64,000 nt of DNA from Chondrilla cf. caribensis (GCA_964020155.1 OZ026547.1:5080509-5144508); one strand, 5' to 3'. Positions 12,174-25,400 are shown, counted from the first letter of the stretch. Program-made: numbers and translations. The notes: generated from the letters alone by a model not told the origin.

Positions 12174-12871
12174 CAGCCAGGAATAACAAGACAAGAAGGA
12201 TTTGATGAAAAATGAAGCATACAATGCAACAAACTGACAGGAAATATAGAAATCAAAATAGTAGAAAACTTAATTCCCTAAAACTCAACTAACAGCAAAA
12301 TTTTGTACGTAATGAGTCTAAGAATTATTGGGAGAGAGATATAATATTATTATGATAATCATTAAGTGTTGAAGTGGACAAAGCATAATATATTTTATAT
12401 AAAATATATAAATATATTTAAGTTAACTAAATGAAATCAACTGTTACAGTAACTGACTTCGAACTTAATATCTTTCAACAAAATAATTAACTGGAGCGTC
12501 AGAAAAATCACATTGGAAGAAAACGTGAATACTACTATTGACACACATTCGTATACACAGGTATACATACAATCCATACTGAAGTTTTTACATGCTTGTT
12601 ATATAAAACAATGATCTTTTATATATGACCATAATAATAGCATGCCCATCTACTACATGCACAATAAGTTGACCTACTAGTTTTGGACTCAATGTGAATG
12701 ACATGTAGACCAATTGGAAATATGCTGAATGTAATCAGACTAACATCATAATATAATTAAGTATATAATAGTATCGCATGTTGAACTCTCAAAGTAGACA
12801 CTGTCCTAAACCTCCAAAGTATTACTAGGTGTAATATGTGATCTACTTCACCTTTACCATGTTTCAGTCTG
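12174..12871 (+). other. 3' flank of gene B
   Basis: The sequence after the stop resembles that after the stops of C and D (AGTAAAGAACTCAATTC-like). No canonical AATAAA was found close to the stop. The region contains no other gene. Confidence 0.5.
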
Positions 12872-13625
12872 GTTGAATTGAATTGAATTGAATTGAATTG
12901 ATTTTATCCATACATACACATAAAGTAAATACATGCATGTACAGAAAGGGTTACACAAAAGGTGAACCTATATACGTGCTCCCCTAAAGATAAGATGATG
13001 AGTCATATGATGAGTTGTAACATTGGTGAATGAGGAAGGTATTTACATTACATTACATGAGAGAGTTATGTACATAGTGACAAATAATGATGAAATAACT
13101 TAGATTTGAAATTAAATAAATTAAATTTGTATGTATCTACAACATCAAAGTGATAAATAGTGATAAAATAATTTAGATTTGAATAAATTAAAATTGCATG
13201 TATCTACAACATCAGTAGGTAACTTATTCCATAAGTGCTGAGCGTTAATAAAAAAGGAGAACCTATATACATTGATACGAGATGCAGGGATGTATAGAAC
13301 AAAGGGGTGTGATCTAGATGGAATTTTCTTAAAAGTAAAATATCTATCGAAGGGGATACATCCCATGTTATGGACAATTTTGTAGACTTGGCAACATACA
13401 GCAATAGTTCTTCTGCATTCTAGAGTAACCCATTGTAGATTCCTGCAGAGCTCAATATAGGCAGTTGACCAACAGCTGGCACTGTGGTTCCATTTGGTAT
13501 CACAAATCCATCTAGCTGCTCTTTTCTGAATTTTTTCAATGCTGTCAATAGACTTCTGGTGATGCGGAGTCCAAACTGGGGATGCGTATTCAAGATGAGG
13601 GCGAAACCTATCTGTGGTCTGGTTT
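12872..13625 (-). mobile_element. 5'-truncated LINE, RT C-terminal end
   Basis: On the minus strand from about 13625 the frame is open to the stop at 13145. It reads RPHLEYASPVWTPHH, then IEKIQKRAARWICD, then CRRTIAVCCQVYKIVH, and near the end INAQHLWNKLPTDVV. These are the standard blocks at the C-terminus of CR1/L2-like retrotransposon reverse transcriptases. About 270 bp of 3' UTR follows, ending in a (TTCAA)n-type tail (plus strand GAATT repeated five times at 12880-12900). The upstream part of the element is missing, as is usual for LINE insertions. The frame is still intact over about 160 codons, so the copy is probably not very old. Confidence 0.8.
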
Positions 13626-15089
13626 TAGTTGCCTAGAACATACTGGTTGAATCATCCTTGTCTATCTAAGCATTTATCAGTTGCTTGCATTGATCATCTG
13701 GTATTGGAGTGCTTTTATAGTCCTGTATAGATGTAGAGTGTATTGCCGGCTGCGTTCGTCACATTCTTTGGTAATTATTGATTGTGAACGCTTGAGTTCC
13801 ATCACGTGTCAGATCATTTTGCTAAACAATAACTTAACAATCTAAGTACATCCCAATGCAAGTTGAATTAATCAATAGACAACTGCAAACGAAACATAAT
13901 TCTCTTTCAATCAATTAAACTATACTGATCAAAAATGTTGCTTTCACTTAATATGGACTCATACTACATGTCACTGTATAGCTCTTGCCTTGCTACAGCA
14001 ATTTTATTTCATTTGACATACTATCATATCGTCACTATTTGAAATATACGAACAATGAATAGAGCATTATAGCAAGGGATATACAATGACATGGTGAGTT
14101 TACAGGAAATTATGTGAGTGAGTGTGTATGTAGGCATTTTAAATTATGCTTGATGCTTGTGCACACCTGGTACACTAATAGGTCTTCCAAGATGATTTCA
14201 TGCCATTATGAAGAAATATAAAGCTTTAATATTAGTTCACACAAACACATGTGGCTCTATTTGAATGCACATATCATATAATATATACCTATATAATATT
14301 AATAAGACTTCCTATTTCAAAGGCATCCTCAACAGTGCAAATCCAGTACACCAGGATATAAAACTGCTCAGATACCCATTTTAAAATAATCAATTGCATG
14401 TTAACAAATAGGACCTGTGAGAGATCAATTAGGATCAGTTACATGAAATTGTACATTAATTTTAGTCCAATAATTAAACATGGCAATTCTGTTTCTCAAT
14501 CATTGTTGCAGAGAATTTGATAAACATTGGATGAGAAACTAGATTGGATCAAGCAATAATATAATATAAGGAACACAACAGATGCAAAGAGTTATTTTTC
14601 AGTTAAAAGGGATATATAAAAAACATAAAACTGATATAGAGCAACCTCACTGCAACTGACGGTGATTAGGAGAAATTCAAAGGAGTTGGATGTGAGGATC
14701 AAGATACAATAGTTTTGACAACCATGTGTGCATGTGACTATCGCAGGCAGGACATGTCAGCGTAAAACGTGGAAACTAATAACTTGCAATTTTAAAATTA
14801 TGTAAACAATGGAACACCTAATTTGGGAGAGGGTCACGAGCAGTCACATGATAATCACGTTTCTATAAGAACCGTCACAACAGAATGCGCAAAATTTGCT
14901 CTTAAAGAACTAATATTCTCTTCTAAATTGCACCAATTGATAGATATATATAGGATAGCAAATAGCCTCAAAAATGAATGTTGAACACTTATCATGAGAC
15001 TAGCTGCACCGGGATATTGCCGAGTAACAATTACGTAATGCTTAACTTATGACATGCACATGAAAGTGAAATATGCCAGTCAAGGTTTT
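13626..15089. other. Distal 3' flank of gene B
   Basis: AT-rich. The stretch at about 13.9-14.1 kb is paralogous to the 3' flanks of D, E and F. No gene was recognised. Confidence 0.5.
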
Positions 15090-15400
15090 AGTGTAGTAGA
15101 TTCTTTTGGTATTCCGGTGGGTTGTTTGAAAGATATAAAGCTGTCATCACCAAGAAAATGTTCTTACAAGGTGAATCAAAATTTTCACTGCTAGCGACGT
15201 TCGTATCTATTACCGTTGTCGAGATATCATATTTGAAATCTGTTTCTTCTCCTTCCTATATGAAAAATGCGGTGACATCTCGATAATAGTAATAAATACA
15301 AACAACTCTCGGTGAAAATTTAGATATTATCTTTTCATGTTAAATGTATCCCAGTAGCTTTAACAAAACCCACCAGAATGGGAACATTAGCCATTTTCCT
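15090..15400. repeat. Imperfect palindrome, foldback-type element (copy 2)
   Basis: AATTTTCACTGCTAGCGACG near 15179 is mirrored by CTCTCGGTGAAAATTT near 15308. Further out, CCGGTGGGTT near 15114 is mirrored by AACCCACCAGAATGGG near 15366. The centre lies near 15255. The element probably extends to about 15650, where sequence paralogous to the E and F flanks resumes (GACATGTTCACCTGG at 15697). Confidence 0.55.
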
Positions 15401-17654
15401 ATGGTTTATTGGAGCAGCAATTTTACCATTTCTGAATTATAATACCGATATTCAAAATAAGAAATGAAAAGTATAAACGTGCATAAGGAGTTCAGGTATG
15501 TTTGTTGAGCTAGAAACGTCACCCGCAGAGAAAAAATAGCTTATTAAAATCATCCAAATATTGGGCGGCCATTTTGTCAATGCCAGCGATGTTGACATAC
15601 CATACCTGCGATGTTTGAAGCCCACAATCCATTTTCCATTTTATATCGAAAAACTTAATGTTCTTTAAAGCTGCTATGTGTAATATAAATATTACTGACA
15701 TGTTCACCTGGTTAAATATTTAGCAATGTAATTAATTACTAGCAGAATTAAGTGTCACCATCACGAGCATAATAAAAGTACCATGCATTAATCATGAAAT
15801 CAATTTAAAATGGATCAGGAAAAAAATCTAATTCTTATATAAAAAATGGTAGCCAAAGGCTAGAGGCGATATGAACTAACTGGTGTATAATGATGCCAAT
15901 TCAACGGCAATAGTTGCTGAATTGTCATAAAATGTACTGATGTAATTAACATTTCAATTAGTAACCGTCATAGCCTCATCCCTCTTCCACAACATATAGA
16001 TATGAGCACATTGAACATAGCTGTGCATCACTATAATGTGTGTCTATGTCCCAAGACCTACTAGGTTTTCTGGAATATACTGGATCGTCGGTTTGGTCAA
16101 AGAATTTCCTTGTTCCTGTTGAGGTAGAGAAGCTAAAAACCTACAAATTCGCAAATTTGATTCATTGCAGAGGATCAGAGTTAACCTGACTGTAGCTATA
16201 TCAAACCAGGCCGCAGTCCACAGTGCACATTGACTACAGTGAGTCTAAACTCCACAACAATCCAAAGTGTTAAATTTTAGGAAATGTCATGTTTATGTAA
16301 CCATCTGCGTTTGTCTGTTAGGGGTAAGCTGTAATTCATATCTCATTGCATTAAAATTTGATTGTACACTCAAAATAACTTCATTTGTGGAATTGAGGAA
16401 TCAATAAATTACATATGGCCTATTACAGTATTTGTAAAGAATGTCCCACATTAATACAAAATACATGTACAAATGAATAAACGGTGTACTATATTCGCAT
16501 AGTGTGCACTGTATTCCTTCAGGGATTGTATTCCTGCGGCATCCTGATTTCGGCCGAGGCATTGTGCTTGGAAGTTGTGAACAACAATGAAACTTTGAAA
16601 AAATTTGCACCGGCTTGCTCCATCACCTGGAGATTTCAGCTCCTCTAACACAACAACAGTACTCTTTACAAAGGCTGTGTAGAGAAACATATGCAGTGAT
16701 GGTACATTTCTACACATATATTTAGGGCATATTATAATATACAACATATTCACTATGACTATACATATATATACATATTATTATTCACTATGACTATACA
16801 TATATATACATATTATCCATTCACATAGGGATCAGTACATGTACATAGGTGTTTTCTTGCTTCTTCTCCCAAGTCACATGAAAAATGTAATGATCATAAC
16901 TTCCAATCAATATCGATGCTACTGCATGGCACCTGACCTTTTTCTATGATGAGAGCAGCAGTCTGCTTATAATAACCTTCAAGGCCAAACAAGATACTTT
17001 AAAGTAAGATTATACTACCGCACATGATACCTGGGTATATATACACATGTAATGTGTCTACAAATGTATGATTAGGTACATATCATGCGAATACACATAA
17101 TATATTGTAGCACCGTGTCTACAAGTGTATGAGAGTGTATGTCTGGCCACTTGCCCGGGAACGTCATCACAGCTTGGCAACATCATTGAAAGACACTTAT
17201 AAATGTCCTATGAGGAAGCTAACTGAAACAAATATGCTTCCCTAACATGAAACACACATGAAACATATACAGATGAAGACACTACCATATGAAAATGTAT
17301 TATGTGTAGGCAGGGGCACAAAAACCTCCTAAGCATGACAGAGTACCTGGAGCAATTGATCATACTTGAAGACATCCAAATACACTGGTATGTGTTGAGT
17401 CTATCAGTGATTGTTTTGTAAGGATTAAATTAAGCCGTACAAATAGCAAATTGAATTATGGGAGGACATACAGTTACTTCATTAGTATTATATTCATGCA
17501 AGCATTGCTTTGTATTACAATGGACATAAGCCAGTCATCCAAGAATATAATACGAGGTGAGCCAGAAGGTCACTGGAAAATGGAAAATGTGGCAATGCAA
17601 CCTTTGTAATAAACCAAAAATAACGACATTATCATTATGTATTAGCACAAAAGG
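15401..17654. other. Spacer between B and C
   Basis: Contains GGGCGGCCATTTTG at 15564 (probable right part of the foldback element). A 100-codon minus-strand open frame at 16451-16753 was not recognised. A direct duplication starting TTCACTATGACTATACATA occurs at 16748-16784 and 16785-16818. From about 17.2 kb the sequence is paralogous to the upstream regions of the other units. Confidence 0.5.
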
Positions 17655-17655
17655 G

Positions 17656-17688
<33 letters not shown>

Positions 17689-17824
17689 AACCATACACAC
17701 GCATGCATGCACACATGCACGCACACACATGCACGCACGTAAACACACGTGCACACACACACACACGCATGCATGCATGCACACAAACACACATGCATGC
17801 TCGCACGCACACACACACACACGT

Positions 17825-17882
<58 letters not shown>

Positions 17883-17894
17883 AAACACACACAC
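17655..17894 (+). repeat. (CA)n tract upstream of gene C, with GCATGC blocks
   Basis: CA run interrupted by CACGCATGCATGCACAC, ACGCACGTAAACACACGTG and similar alternating purine-pyrimidine blocks. It ends about 297 bp before the ATG. Confidence 0.95.
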
Positions 17895-18070
17895 CAAGAA
17901 TCCTCTACCACTCACAGCAATTGAATTAACTTGTTTACGCCAAGGCAGAATTTCTAAGAATTCATGTGGTGTGATGTATTGGGTTCTCATATCCATTCCC
18001 ATTCTCTGTTGATGTCAATGGAAAGCACCACATACTATAACATAGCCATTCATGGAGCATAGCTAGGAAT

Positions 18071-18148
18071 ACACAATGAATATCATTGAAAGTGGGCCTG
18101 TCCTACCATGCCTAATAAAAACTGTCTGTTCTGTTGTGGTCACCACAA
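18071..18148 (+). promoter_or_regulatory. Gene C core promoter module
   Basis: ACACAATGAATATCATTG at 18071, TAATAAAA at 18113-18120 in the TATA position, and TTGTGGT-c-ACCACAA at 18134-18148, 42 bp before the ATG. About 30 bp separate the TATA-like box from the second half of the palindrome, so transcription probably starts inside the palindrome (inference). Confidence 0.6.
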
Positions 18149-18190
18149 ACTAGTACTGACCGGCTTACTGTATTGACCGGAGCTACAGTT

Positions 18191-18389
18191 ATGGCTCAAA
18201 GCATTCAGGTCTTTGTACAAATGGCTCTACTGCTTTGTGTGGTGACTACCTGTATGGGGGTTATCACTGATTGGCAAAAGGCATTTTTGCTACTTGAGGA
18301 AAAAGTGAATGTGCAACAAGAAGAAATCATGACACTTCATAAGACAATAGAACAGTTGGAGAAGAGACTGGAACCACTTGAAGCAAAAG
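18191..18389 (+). CDS. Gene C exon 1: signal peptide and coiled coil
   Basis: Encodes MAQSIQVFVQMALLLCVVTT, then CMGV and the coiled coil. Compared with the others, the first heptads read AFLLLEEKV and HKT replaces HQM. In-frame codons upstream to 18134 run through the promoter module and are not expected to be translated. The donor is GCAAAAG|GTGAC, phase 1. Confidence 0.85.
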
Positions 18390-19228
18390 GTGACTTTGAA
18401 GATACAAATATTACCGGCAGTCTCTGAACTTCATGCCTCTTACTCAGGACAACGCCCTCCTGTTCAGTATAGAATAAATGGGTTTATTTCATTGTATGAT
18501 CACACTCTATATATGTTGGTGAGTGGCAAGAAAGTACACTATCAAATAGAGAATGGTCTATTCTAAAAATAGTGTTAATGGAGAAGCTCATTCCAAGCAT
18601 TTCTGAATTCACCATGAAGAGGTAGTTTGATGTTACAGGCATGTTTTACTTGTTGTGGTTATTAAAACAATTTGTGTATACCTTAAGAAACCAGAAGTAG
18701 CAAAAATGGAAGAAGTGCTCTCTAAGTACCTGGAGTAATCTTGCCTCAATAAAATTATACTGTTGAGTTCAACCAAATTTTCTTCATTTTTTTGCACTAC
18801 AAGTTGTATTTATTCCGTTCCTCAAGTGATACAGAATATTAAAAGGAATTTACAGCTAATTCACGGAATGTTTGAAGAATAAAGGCTTCAATTCCACGAA
18901 AAGTTGTCATGTTTACTGACCAACCTGTGTGTGCTACAGTCTTGAAAACTAACACATTGTAATGTCATCTAGGGCACCTGGCAGTGCATGGAATATTGGG
19001 CAGCTCTTCCTCTTTTTCATTCATAATCAGATAGCGTTCTCCTAACATCATCGGAAATCACGGTTGCAGGCTTTCTTTCTTTCAGTGATCTCCTCACTTT
19101 CCTTTCACAGAACAGTCTTAGGCCCTGCTGATCAGTACAAGTAGGTTGTTGATGCTATCTTAACTCGCTCTGCGTAGAGACAACACACCACCGAGCCTTA
19201 AGGAACAGAAATGGAGTGTTTTGCATTA

Positions 19229-19275
<47 letters not shown>

Positions 19276-19748
19276 TGTGCATGTGTGTGTATGAGTGTAT
19301 GAGTGCTTCATTGTGTGTCATTCATACATAGGATTCATTTGAAAATCTCTATATATATCCCGTGACAGATGTACAGTTGATCAATGAAATTCCAAGTACA
19401 TGGGGAATAGATCATTGCATACACAGACATTGGCATTCTGCTACTGTCAAGCACATTCCTGACACGAGTCAATTAATTTGGGTGAGGACAAATGAAATTG
19501 ACAACAATTAGCAAGAAACATTATACAGACACCTATATAAAAATGCATTACTCTGTAACAAATCAATGTCATTAATTTTAATACCAAAATCTAATCAAAA
19601 TTTAAAATTAAAATCAGTACTTGTAGTATCGCGGGGATATGTGGAAACAAATATTCTGTAAATATTGAAAAAAAATCTCCTTATCAATACATATTCATGT
19701 TGCTCATGTGAATTATATTATTATATAGACCTATTTTCGTTTGAACAG
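18390..19748 (+). other. Intron 1 of gene C
   Basis: A GT-AG intron of 1359 bp ending TTTGAACAG. It carries its own (TG)n run at 19231-19278, opposite in orientation to the upstream (CA)n. Confidence 0.75.
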
Positions 19749-20314
19749 AAAAACTCCTGGAAAGAACTAGACGACAAGATGATTGCAGTTGTTCACCTGG
19801 ACTAAAAGGAGATAGAGGAACACCGGGACTGAATGGGATAAATGGAACAAAGGGTGAAAAGGGAGACCCAGGACCACATGGGGAGAGGGGTGAAAAAGGA
19901 GAGCTAGGACTGACAGGACCCCTAGGACTGCAAGGCATTAACGGAACAAAAGGTGAACAGGGAGGAAAAGGACAACAAGGGGATGTTGGACCGAAAGGTG
20001 AACCAGGACTGAAAGGAGATAGAGGGGTGGCAGGACATAATGGAACAAAAGGTGAACAAGGTGATTCAGGACTGAAAGGAGAGCGAGGTCCGAAAGGAAG
20101 CAAGGGAGAGCGAGGGGAAAAGGGAGAACCAGGAATACCAGGATCGCAGGGACTTAAGGGAACAAAAGGAGAAAAGGGTGAACTTGGAGATCAAGGAGTC
20201 AAAGGAACAAAAGGTGAACGAGGAGGAACAGGACAACCAGGGAATGTTGGACAGAAAGGGGAGCAAGGACCAAGAGGAATACCATGTGATGGAAGAAATG
20301 ACGGAAAACGATAG
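19749..20314 (+). CDS. Gene C exon 2: short collagen helix
   Basis: A 566-nt terminal exon for a product of about 254 residues. It has no in-frame ATG, so it is seen only as the spliced partner of exon 1. The linker is KLLERTRRQDD, then Cys-Ser-Cys-Ser-Pro. Only three Asn-Gly-Thr sequons remain. At two later repeat positions Asn is replaced by Lys (LKGTKGE, VKGTKGE), so sequon loss is by point change. The tail GIPCDGRNDGKR holds one Cys. Confidence 0.85.
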
Positions 20315-21136
20315 AGCAGGACTGCCAGAAAGTATAAAAGGAAAGTAAAGAATTTAATTCTCTACTACTATACTTAGTGTTAAATTATGTAATTAGTCAA
20401 TTATTAAATTACTCATATGATAATCAATACTATTATTGCATACCCTATAAGTAATTACACAGTGTAATATATACAATATATTCAAGCTTAACTAAATGAG
20501 ATAAACTTAAAAGTTACTAAACATGGAATTATCTTCCATCAATATCAATGAACTGGAAAACTAACTGACACACATTCCTATAAACAGGTGGACATACAAG
20601 TAGTATAAACTATACTGAAGATTTATCATGCTTAAATTAAAATGATCTTTAAGATTAATGATCACAAGTTGACCTACTCAACGACATGTAGAATAATTGG
20701 AAAATATGCACAATGCGATCTGACTAACATCATACCATAATACGTATAAGAATCATTATAATGCATGTTGAACTCTTGAAAAAGACTACGTCCTTAACTT
20801 CCTAAGTATTATTAGGCTGTAATGTGTTATCAGTAACTTCAGTCAAGGTTCTTCTGAAACTAAGAAATACGTCCAAGTAGATAATAGTGGGTGGGAGCCC
20901 CCACAGGTTTGTGGTCTTAAATGTTCTATCAGCAGTATTCTCGTTCACATGCTTCACATTAAATGAGCCCAAACAGTCTTCAAACAGACTTCTCTAAGTC
21001 AGCGTTTATCGTTTCTTGTTTGGGTCCTTCACGGTTAGCTTTTTTTGATCGCAGTTAGCATGCATGTTCATCCATTAACGGTATTCTTGCTCTTGAATTT
21101 CATTATGCAAAATTGTAATTTTGGCATTTTTTTCAG
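20315..21136 (+). other. 3' flank of gene C
   Basis: Paralogous to the 3' flanks of B and D for about 500 bp, then unique. No canonical AATAAA occurs near the stop. Confidence 0.5.
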
Positions 21137-21291
21137 ATCAGAATCGTGCATTATTGTATACAAAGCTCCAGACCTTATTTCCCGAGCACAAAAACTTGAT
21201 CTTGACTCTAATACATGCTTTAGATGAAATGAGTCAAAGCTGTCAGCTGTCAACATATATGGATATGGATATGGAATCTTATTTAACATGG
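21137..21291 (+). other. Candidate internal exon of an unknown gene
   Basis: A strong acceptor (TTTTTTTCAG) and a good donor (CATGG|GTGAGCC) bracket 155 bp with one open frame in splice-compatible phase. It contains ALLYTKLQTLFPEHKNLI and then LDEMSQSCQL. The pattern Y-x-KL-x-x-LFP is faintly like the helical C-terminal segment of ZC3H12 (Regnase) proteins, but this is recall only. No partner exons were identified nearby, so a stranded or decayed exon is possible. Confidence 0.3.
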
Positions 21292-21299
21292 GTGAGCCT

Positions 21300-21710
21300 T
21301 TAGCCCTGGGGGCTACTATACTAGGCGCCACCAAAAAAAAGGAATAAATAAATAAAAGGAACGGAAACGTAGGATACAAGGTAAAAAGTAAAAGAAAGAT
21401 CTAAGTTCACTCATAGATAAATGAATAATATTAAATTACATTGATAATGATAATTATATTAATGAGTAAACACGTATATCAATAATAGGTACATGCAGGC
21501 AGCTACGATATATGTAAATTCAGACAATATGTATAAGTTATATACTAATGTTTTTATAATATTCACAAAGTCTTTAATTGTTCTTGCTTGGTGGGCAACA
21601 GCTGGAAGGGAGTTCCATAGCAAGGCTCCAGAGTAGCTGTAAGAGTGTTATATGTGGGCAGAGAGATAAGTATTATAAGCAAATTGCAACATAGGTGATA
21701 ATAAGTTTTT
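21300..21710 (-). mobile_element. Decayed LINE 3' end
   Basis: On the minus strand between 21541 and 21652 the frame reads HSYSYSGALLWNSLP, then HQARTIKDFVNIIKTL, the typical last block of LINE reverse transcriptases (S-x-x-LWNSLP-x-x-x-x-x-A). A stop precedes it, so the copy is dead. The probable 3' UTR runs down to about 21300 and includes an ATTTATTTATTCC run. Confidence 0.6.
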
Positions 21711-22400
21711 CACCTCTGAAGATTGGACAACCTTTCTACAGTGGACAAATTAGCTGGTACCAATCTGTCCTTTATAAGGAATTTCACTGTATACCTGTAC
21801 TGTCTTTGCGTGCAAAGGCCTTGGGTTTGACAACCACATCTACATCCAACCAGACAATAGTGTGGTCTCCCCACTTCCTAAATGCTTGCGACAAAATCAA
21901 ATCACAATGTGGGTGAATACGCCAATCATGTGGTTACATGTATGTGTGTGTGTATGTGTGTTTGTTATGACATTGTGCACTTGTATGCACATAATTTTTC
22001 TTCTTGGTGAATCCCAAATTTGGTCTAGCAAGTTTAAAAGTCTGTTATCCGTTTACACATTGATTTAACATTTAGGCCTACTACTAGATAATGAGAGGAT
22101 TAAGTCAATTCAAAATGTTGGTATATAGCGAAGGGTACACAGAAACAACTTTTGTTTCAGGGTGCATGCAATGTAAGGTATATGTTGTGTTAACTAACTG
22201 TCAAAAATCCTTGCATTAGTGATTCCAGCTGGCTACAAACATTTATTGAAATGTTCATGTATTCATCAACACAACTATATATTTCAATTGTCAGTGTTTG
22301 GGCCCTTGAGTATTTGTCTATGTGCATAAAATCGTAGCATTGAATCAACCCAACAATGATGAGCTCTTGCACTTTAGGTACGGTATGTTGTGTTCAACAG
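21711..22400. other. Spacer left of the satellite
   Basis: No gene was recognised. It ends abruptly at the first satellite monomer after TTCAACAG. Confidence 0.5.
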
Positions 22401-25400
22401 CTTAATGTTTCTCAATGTATGGGAGAGTATAGGGAAGAAAACGCTAAGCACCTTTTAGCATAGCTCATGGGAGAGGGGGCGTGTCAGGTTGATATTTTAG
22501 ACAGAGCTAGCTGGGGACGTGAACTAACTTCTGAAACAATTCCCATCTCAATAGGTGGCCTTTAACCACAGTTACATTCAGAGGTGCTTAATATTTCTCA
22601 ATGTATGGGAGAGTATAGGGAAGAAAACGCTAAGCACCTTCTTGCATAGCTCATGGGAGAGGGGGCGTGTCAGGTTTATATTTTAGACAGAGCTAGCTGG
22701 GGATGTAAACTAACTTCTGAAACAATTCCAATCTCAATAGGTGGCCTTTAACCACAGTTACATTCGGAGGTGCTTAATATTTCTCAATGTATGGGAGAGT
22801 ATAGGGAAGAAAACGCTAAGCACCTTTTTGCAAAGCTCATGGGGAAGGGGGCGTGTCAGATTGAAATTTTAGACAGAGCTAGCTGGGGACGTGAACTAAC
22901 TTCTGAAACAATTTCCATCTCAATAGGTGGCCTGTAACCCCAGTTACATTCGGAGGTGCTTAATATTTTTTCAATGTATGGGAGAGTATAGGGAAGAAAA
23001 CACTAAGCACCTTTTTACATAGGTCATGGGAGAGGGGGCGTGTCATGTTGATATTTTAGACAGAGCTAGCTGGGGAGGTAAACTAACTTCTGAAACAATT
23101 TTCATCTCAATAGGTGGCCTGTAACCCCAGTTACATTCGGAGGTGCTTAATATTTTTTCAATTTATGTATGGGAGAATAATATTATAGGAGACAAAATAC
23201 TGAGCACCTTTTTGCATAGCTCATGGGAGAGGGGGCGTGTCAGGTTGATATTTTAGACAGAGCTAGCTGGGGACGTGAACTAACCTCTGAAATGATTCCC
23301 ATCTCAATAGGTGGCCTGTAACCCCAGTTACATTCGGAGGTGCTTAATATTTTTTCAATGTATGGGAGAGTATAGGGAAGAAAACACTAAGCACCTTTTT
23401 GCATAGCTCATGGGAGAGGGGGTGTGTCAGGTTGATATTTTAGACAGAGCTAGTTGGGGACGTGAACTAACCTCTGAAATGATTCCCATCTCAATAGGTG
23501 GCCTGTAACCCCAGTTACATTCGGAGGTGCTAAATATTTCTCAATGTATGGGAGAGTATAGGGAAGAAAACGCTAAGCATCTTTTTGCATAGCTCATGGG
23601 AGAGGGAGCGTATCAGGTTGATATTTTAGACAGAGCTAGCTGGGGATGTAAACTAAGTTCTGAAATGATTCCCATCTCAATAGGTGGCCTGTAACCCCAG
23701 TTACATTCGGAGGTGCTTAATATTTCTCAATGTATGGGAGAGTATAGGGAAGAAAACACTAAGCACCTTTTTGCATAGGTCATGGGAGAGGGGGCGTGTC
23801 AGGTTGATATTTTAGACAGAGCTAGTTGGGGAGGTAAACTAAGTTCTGAATCAATTTCCATCTCAATAGGTGGCCTGTAACCCCAGTTACATTTGGAGGT
23901 GCTTAATATTTTTTCAATGTATGGGAGAATATAGGAGACAAAATACTAAGCACCTTTTTGCATAGCTCATGGGAAAGGGGGCGTGTCAAGTTGATATTTT
24001 AGACAGAGCTAGCTAAGGACATGAACTAACCTCTGAAATGATTCCCATCTCAATGGGTGGCCTGTAACCCCAGATACATTCGGAGGTGCTTAATTTTTTT
24101 TCAATGTATGGGAGAATTAAGGAGACAAAATACTAAGCACCTTTTTGCATAGCTCATGGGAGAGGGGGCGTGTCAGGTTTATATTTTAGACAGAGCTAGT
24201 TGGGGACGTGAACTAACCTCTGAAATGATTCCCATCTCAATAGGTGGCCTGTAACCCCAGTTACATTCGGAGGTGCTTAATATTTCTCAATGTATGGGAG
24301 AGTATAGGGAAGAAAACGCTAAGCACCTTTTTGCATAGCTCATGGGAGAGGGAGCGTGTCAGGTTGATATTTTAGACAGAGCTATCTGGGGATGTAAACT
24401 AAGTTCTGAAACAATTCCAATCTCAATAGGTGGCCTTTAACCACAGTTACATTCGGAGGTGCTTAATATTTTTTCAATGTATGGGAGAGTATAGGGAAGA
24501 AAACGCTAAGCACCTTTTTGCATAGCTCATGGGAGAGGGGGCGTGTCCGGTTCATATTTTAGACAGAGCTAGCTGGGGATGTGAACTAACCCCTGAAATG
24601 ATTCCCATCTCAATAGGTGGCCTGTAACCCCAGTTACATTCGGAGGTGCTTAATATTTCTCATTGTATGGGAGAGTATAGGGAAGAAAACGCTAAGCACC
24701 TTTTTGCATAGGTCATAGGAGAGGGGGCGTGTCAGGTTGATATTTTAGACAGAGCTATCTGGGGAGGTAAACTAAGTTCTGAATCAATTTCCATCTCAAT
24801 AGGTGGCCTGTAACCCCAGTTACATTCGGAGGAGCTTAATATTTTTTCAATGTATGGGAGAGTATAGGGAAGAAAACGCTAAGCACCTTTTTGCATAGCT
24901 CATGGGAGAGGGGGCGTGTCAGGTTGATATTTTAGACAGAGCTAGCTGGGCAGGTAAACTAACTTTTGAAACAATTTCCATCTCAATAGGTGGCCTGTAA
25001 CCCCAGATACATTTGGAGGTGCTTAATATTTTTTCAATGTATGGGAGAATATAGGAGACAAAATACTAAGCACCTTTTTGCATAGCTCATGGGAGAGGGG
25101 GCGTGTCAGGTTGATATTTTAGACAGAGCTAGCTGGGGAGGTAAACTAACTTCTGAAACAATTCCCATCTCAATAGGTGGCCTGTAACCCCAGTTACATT
25201 CGGAGGTGCTTAATATTTTTTTCAATGTATGTATGGGAGAATATAGGAGACAAAATACTGAGCACCTTTTTGCATAGCTCATGGGAGAGGGGGCGTGTAA
25301 GGTTGATATTTTAGACAGAGCTAGCTGGGGACGTGAACTAACCTCTGAAACAATTCCAATCTCAATAGGTGGCCTGTAACCCCAGTTACATTCGGAGGTG

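Noticed and set aside
16451..16753. 100-codon minus-strand frame with VVVLEELKSPGDGASRCK
   Set aside because: No recognised family, no splice signals and AT-rich ends. Kept as a spacer.
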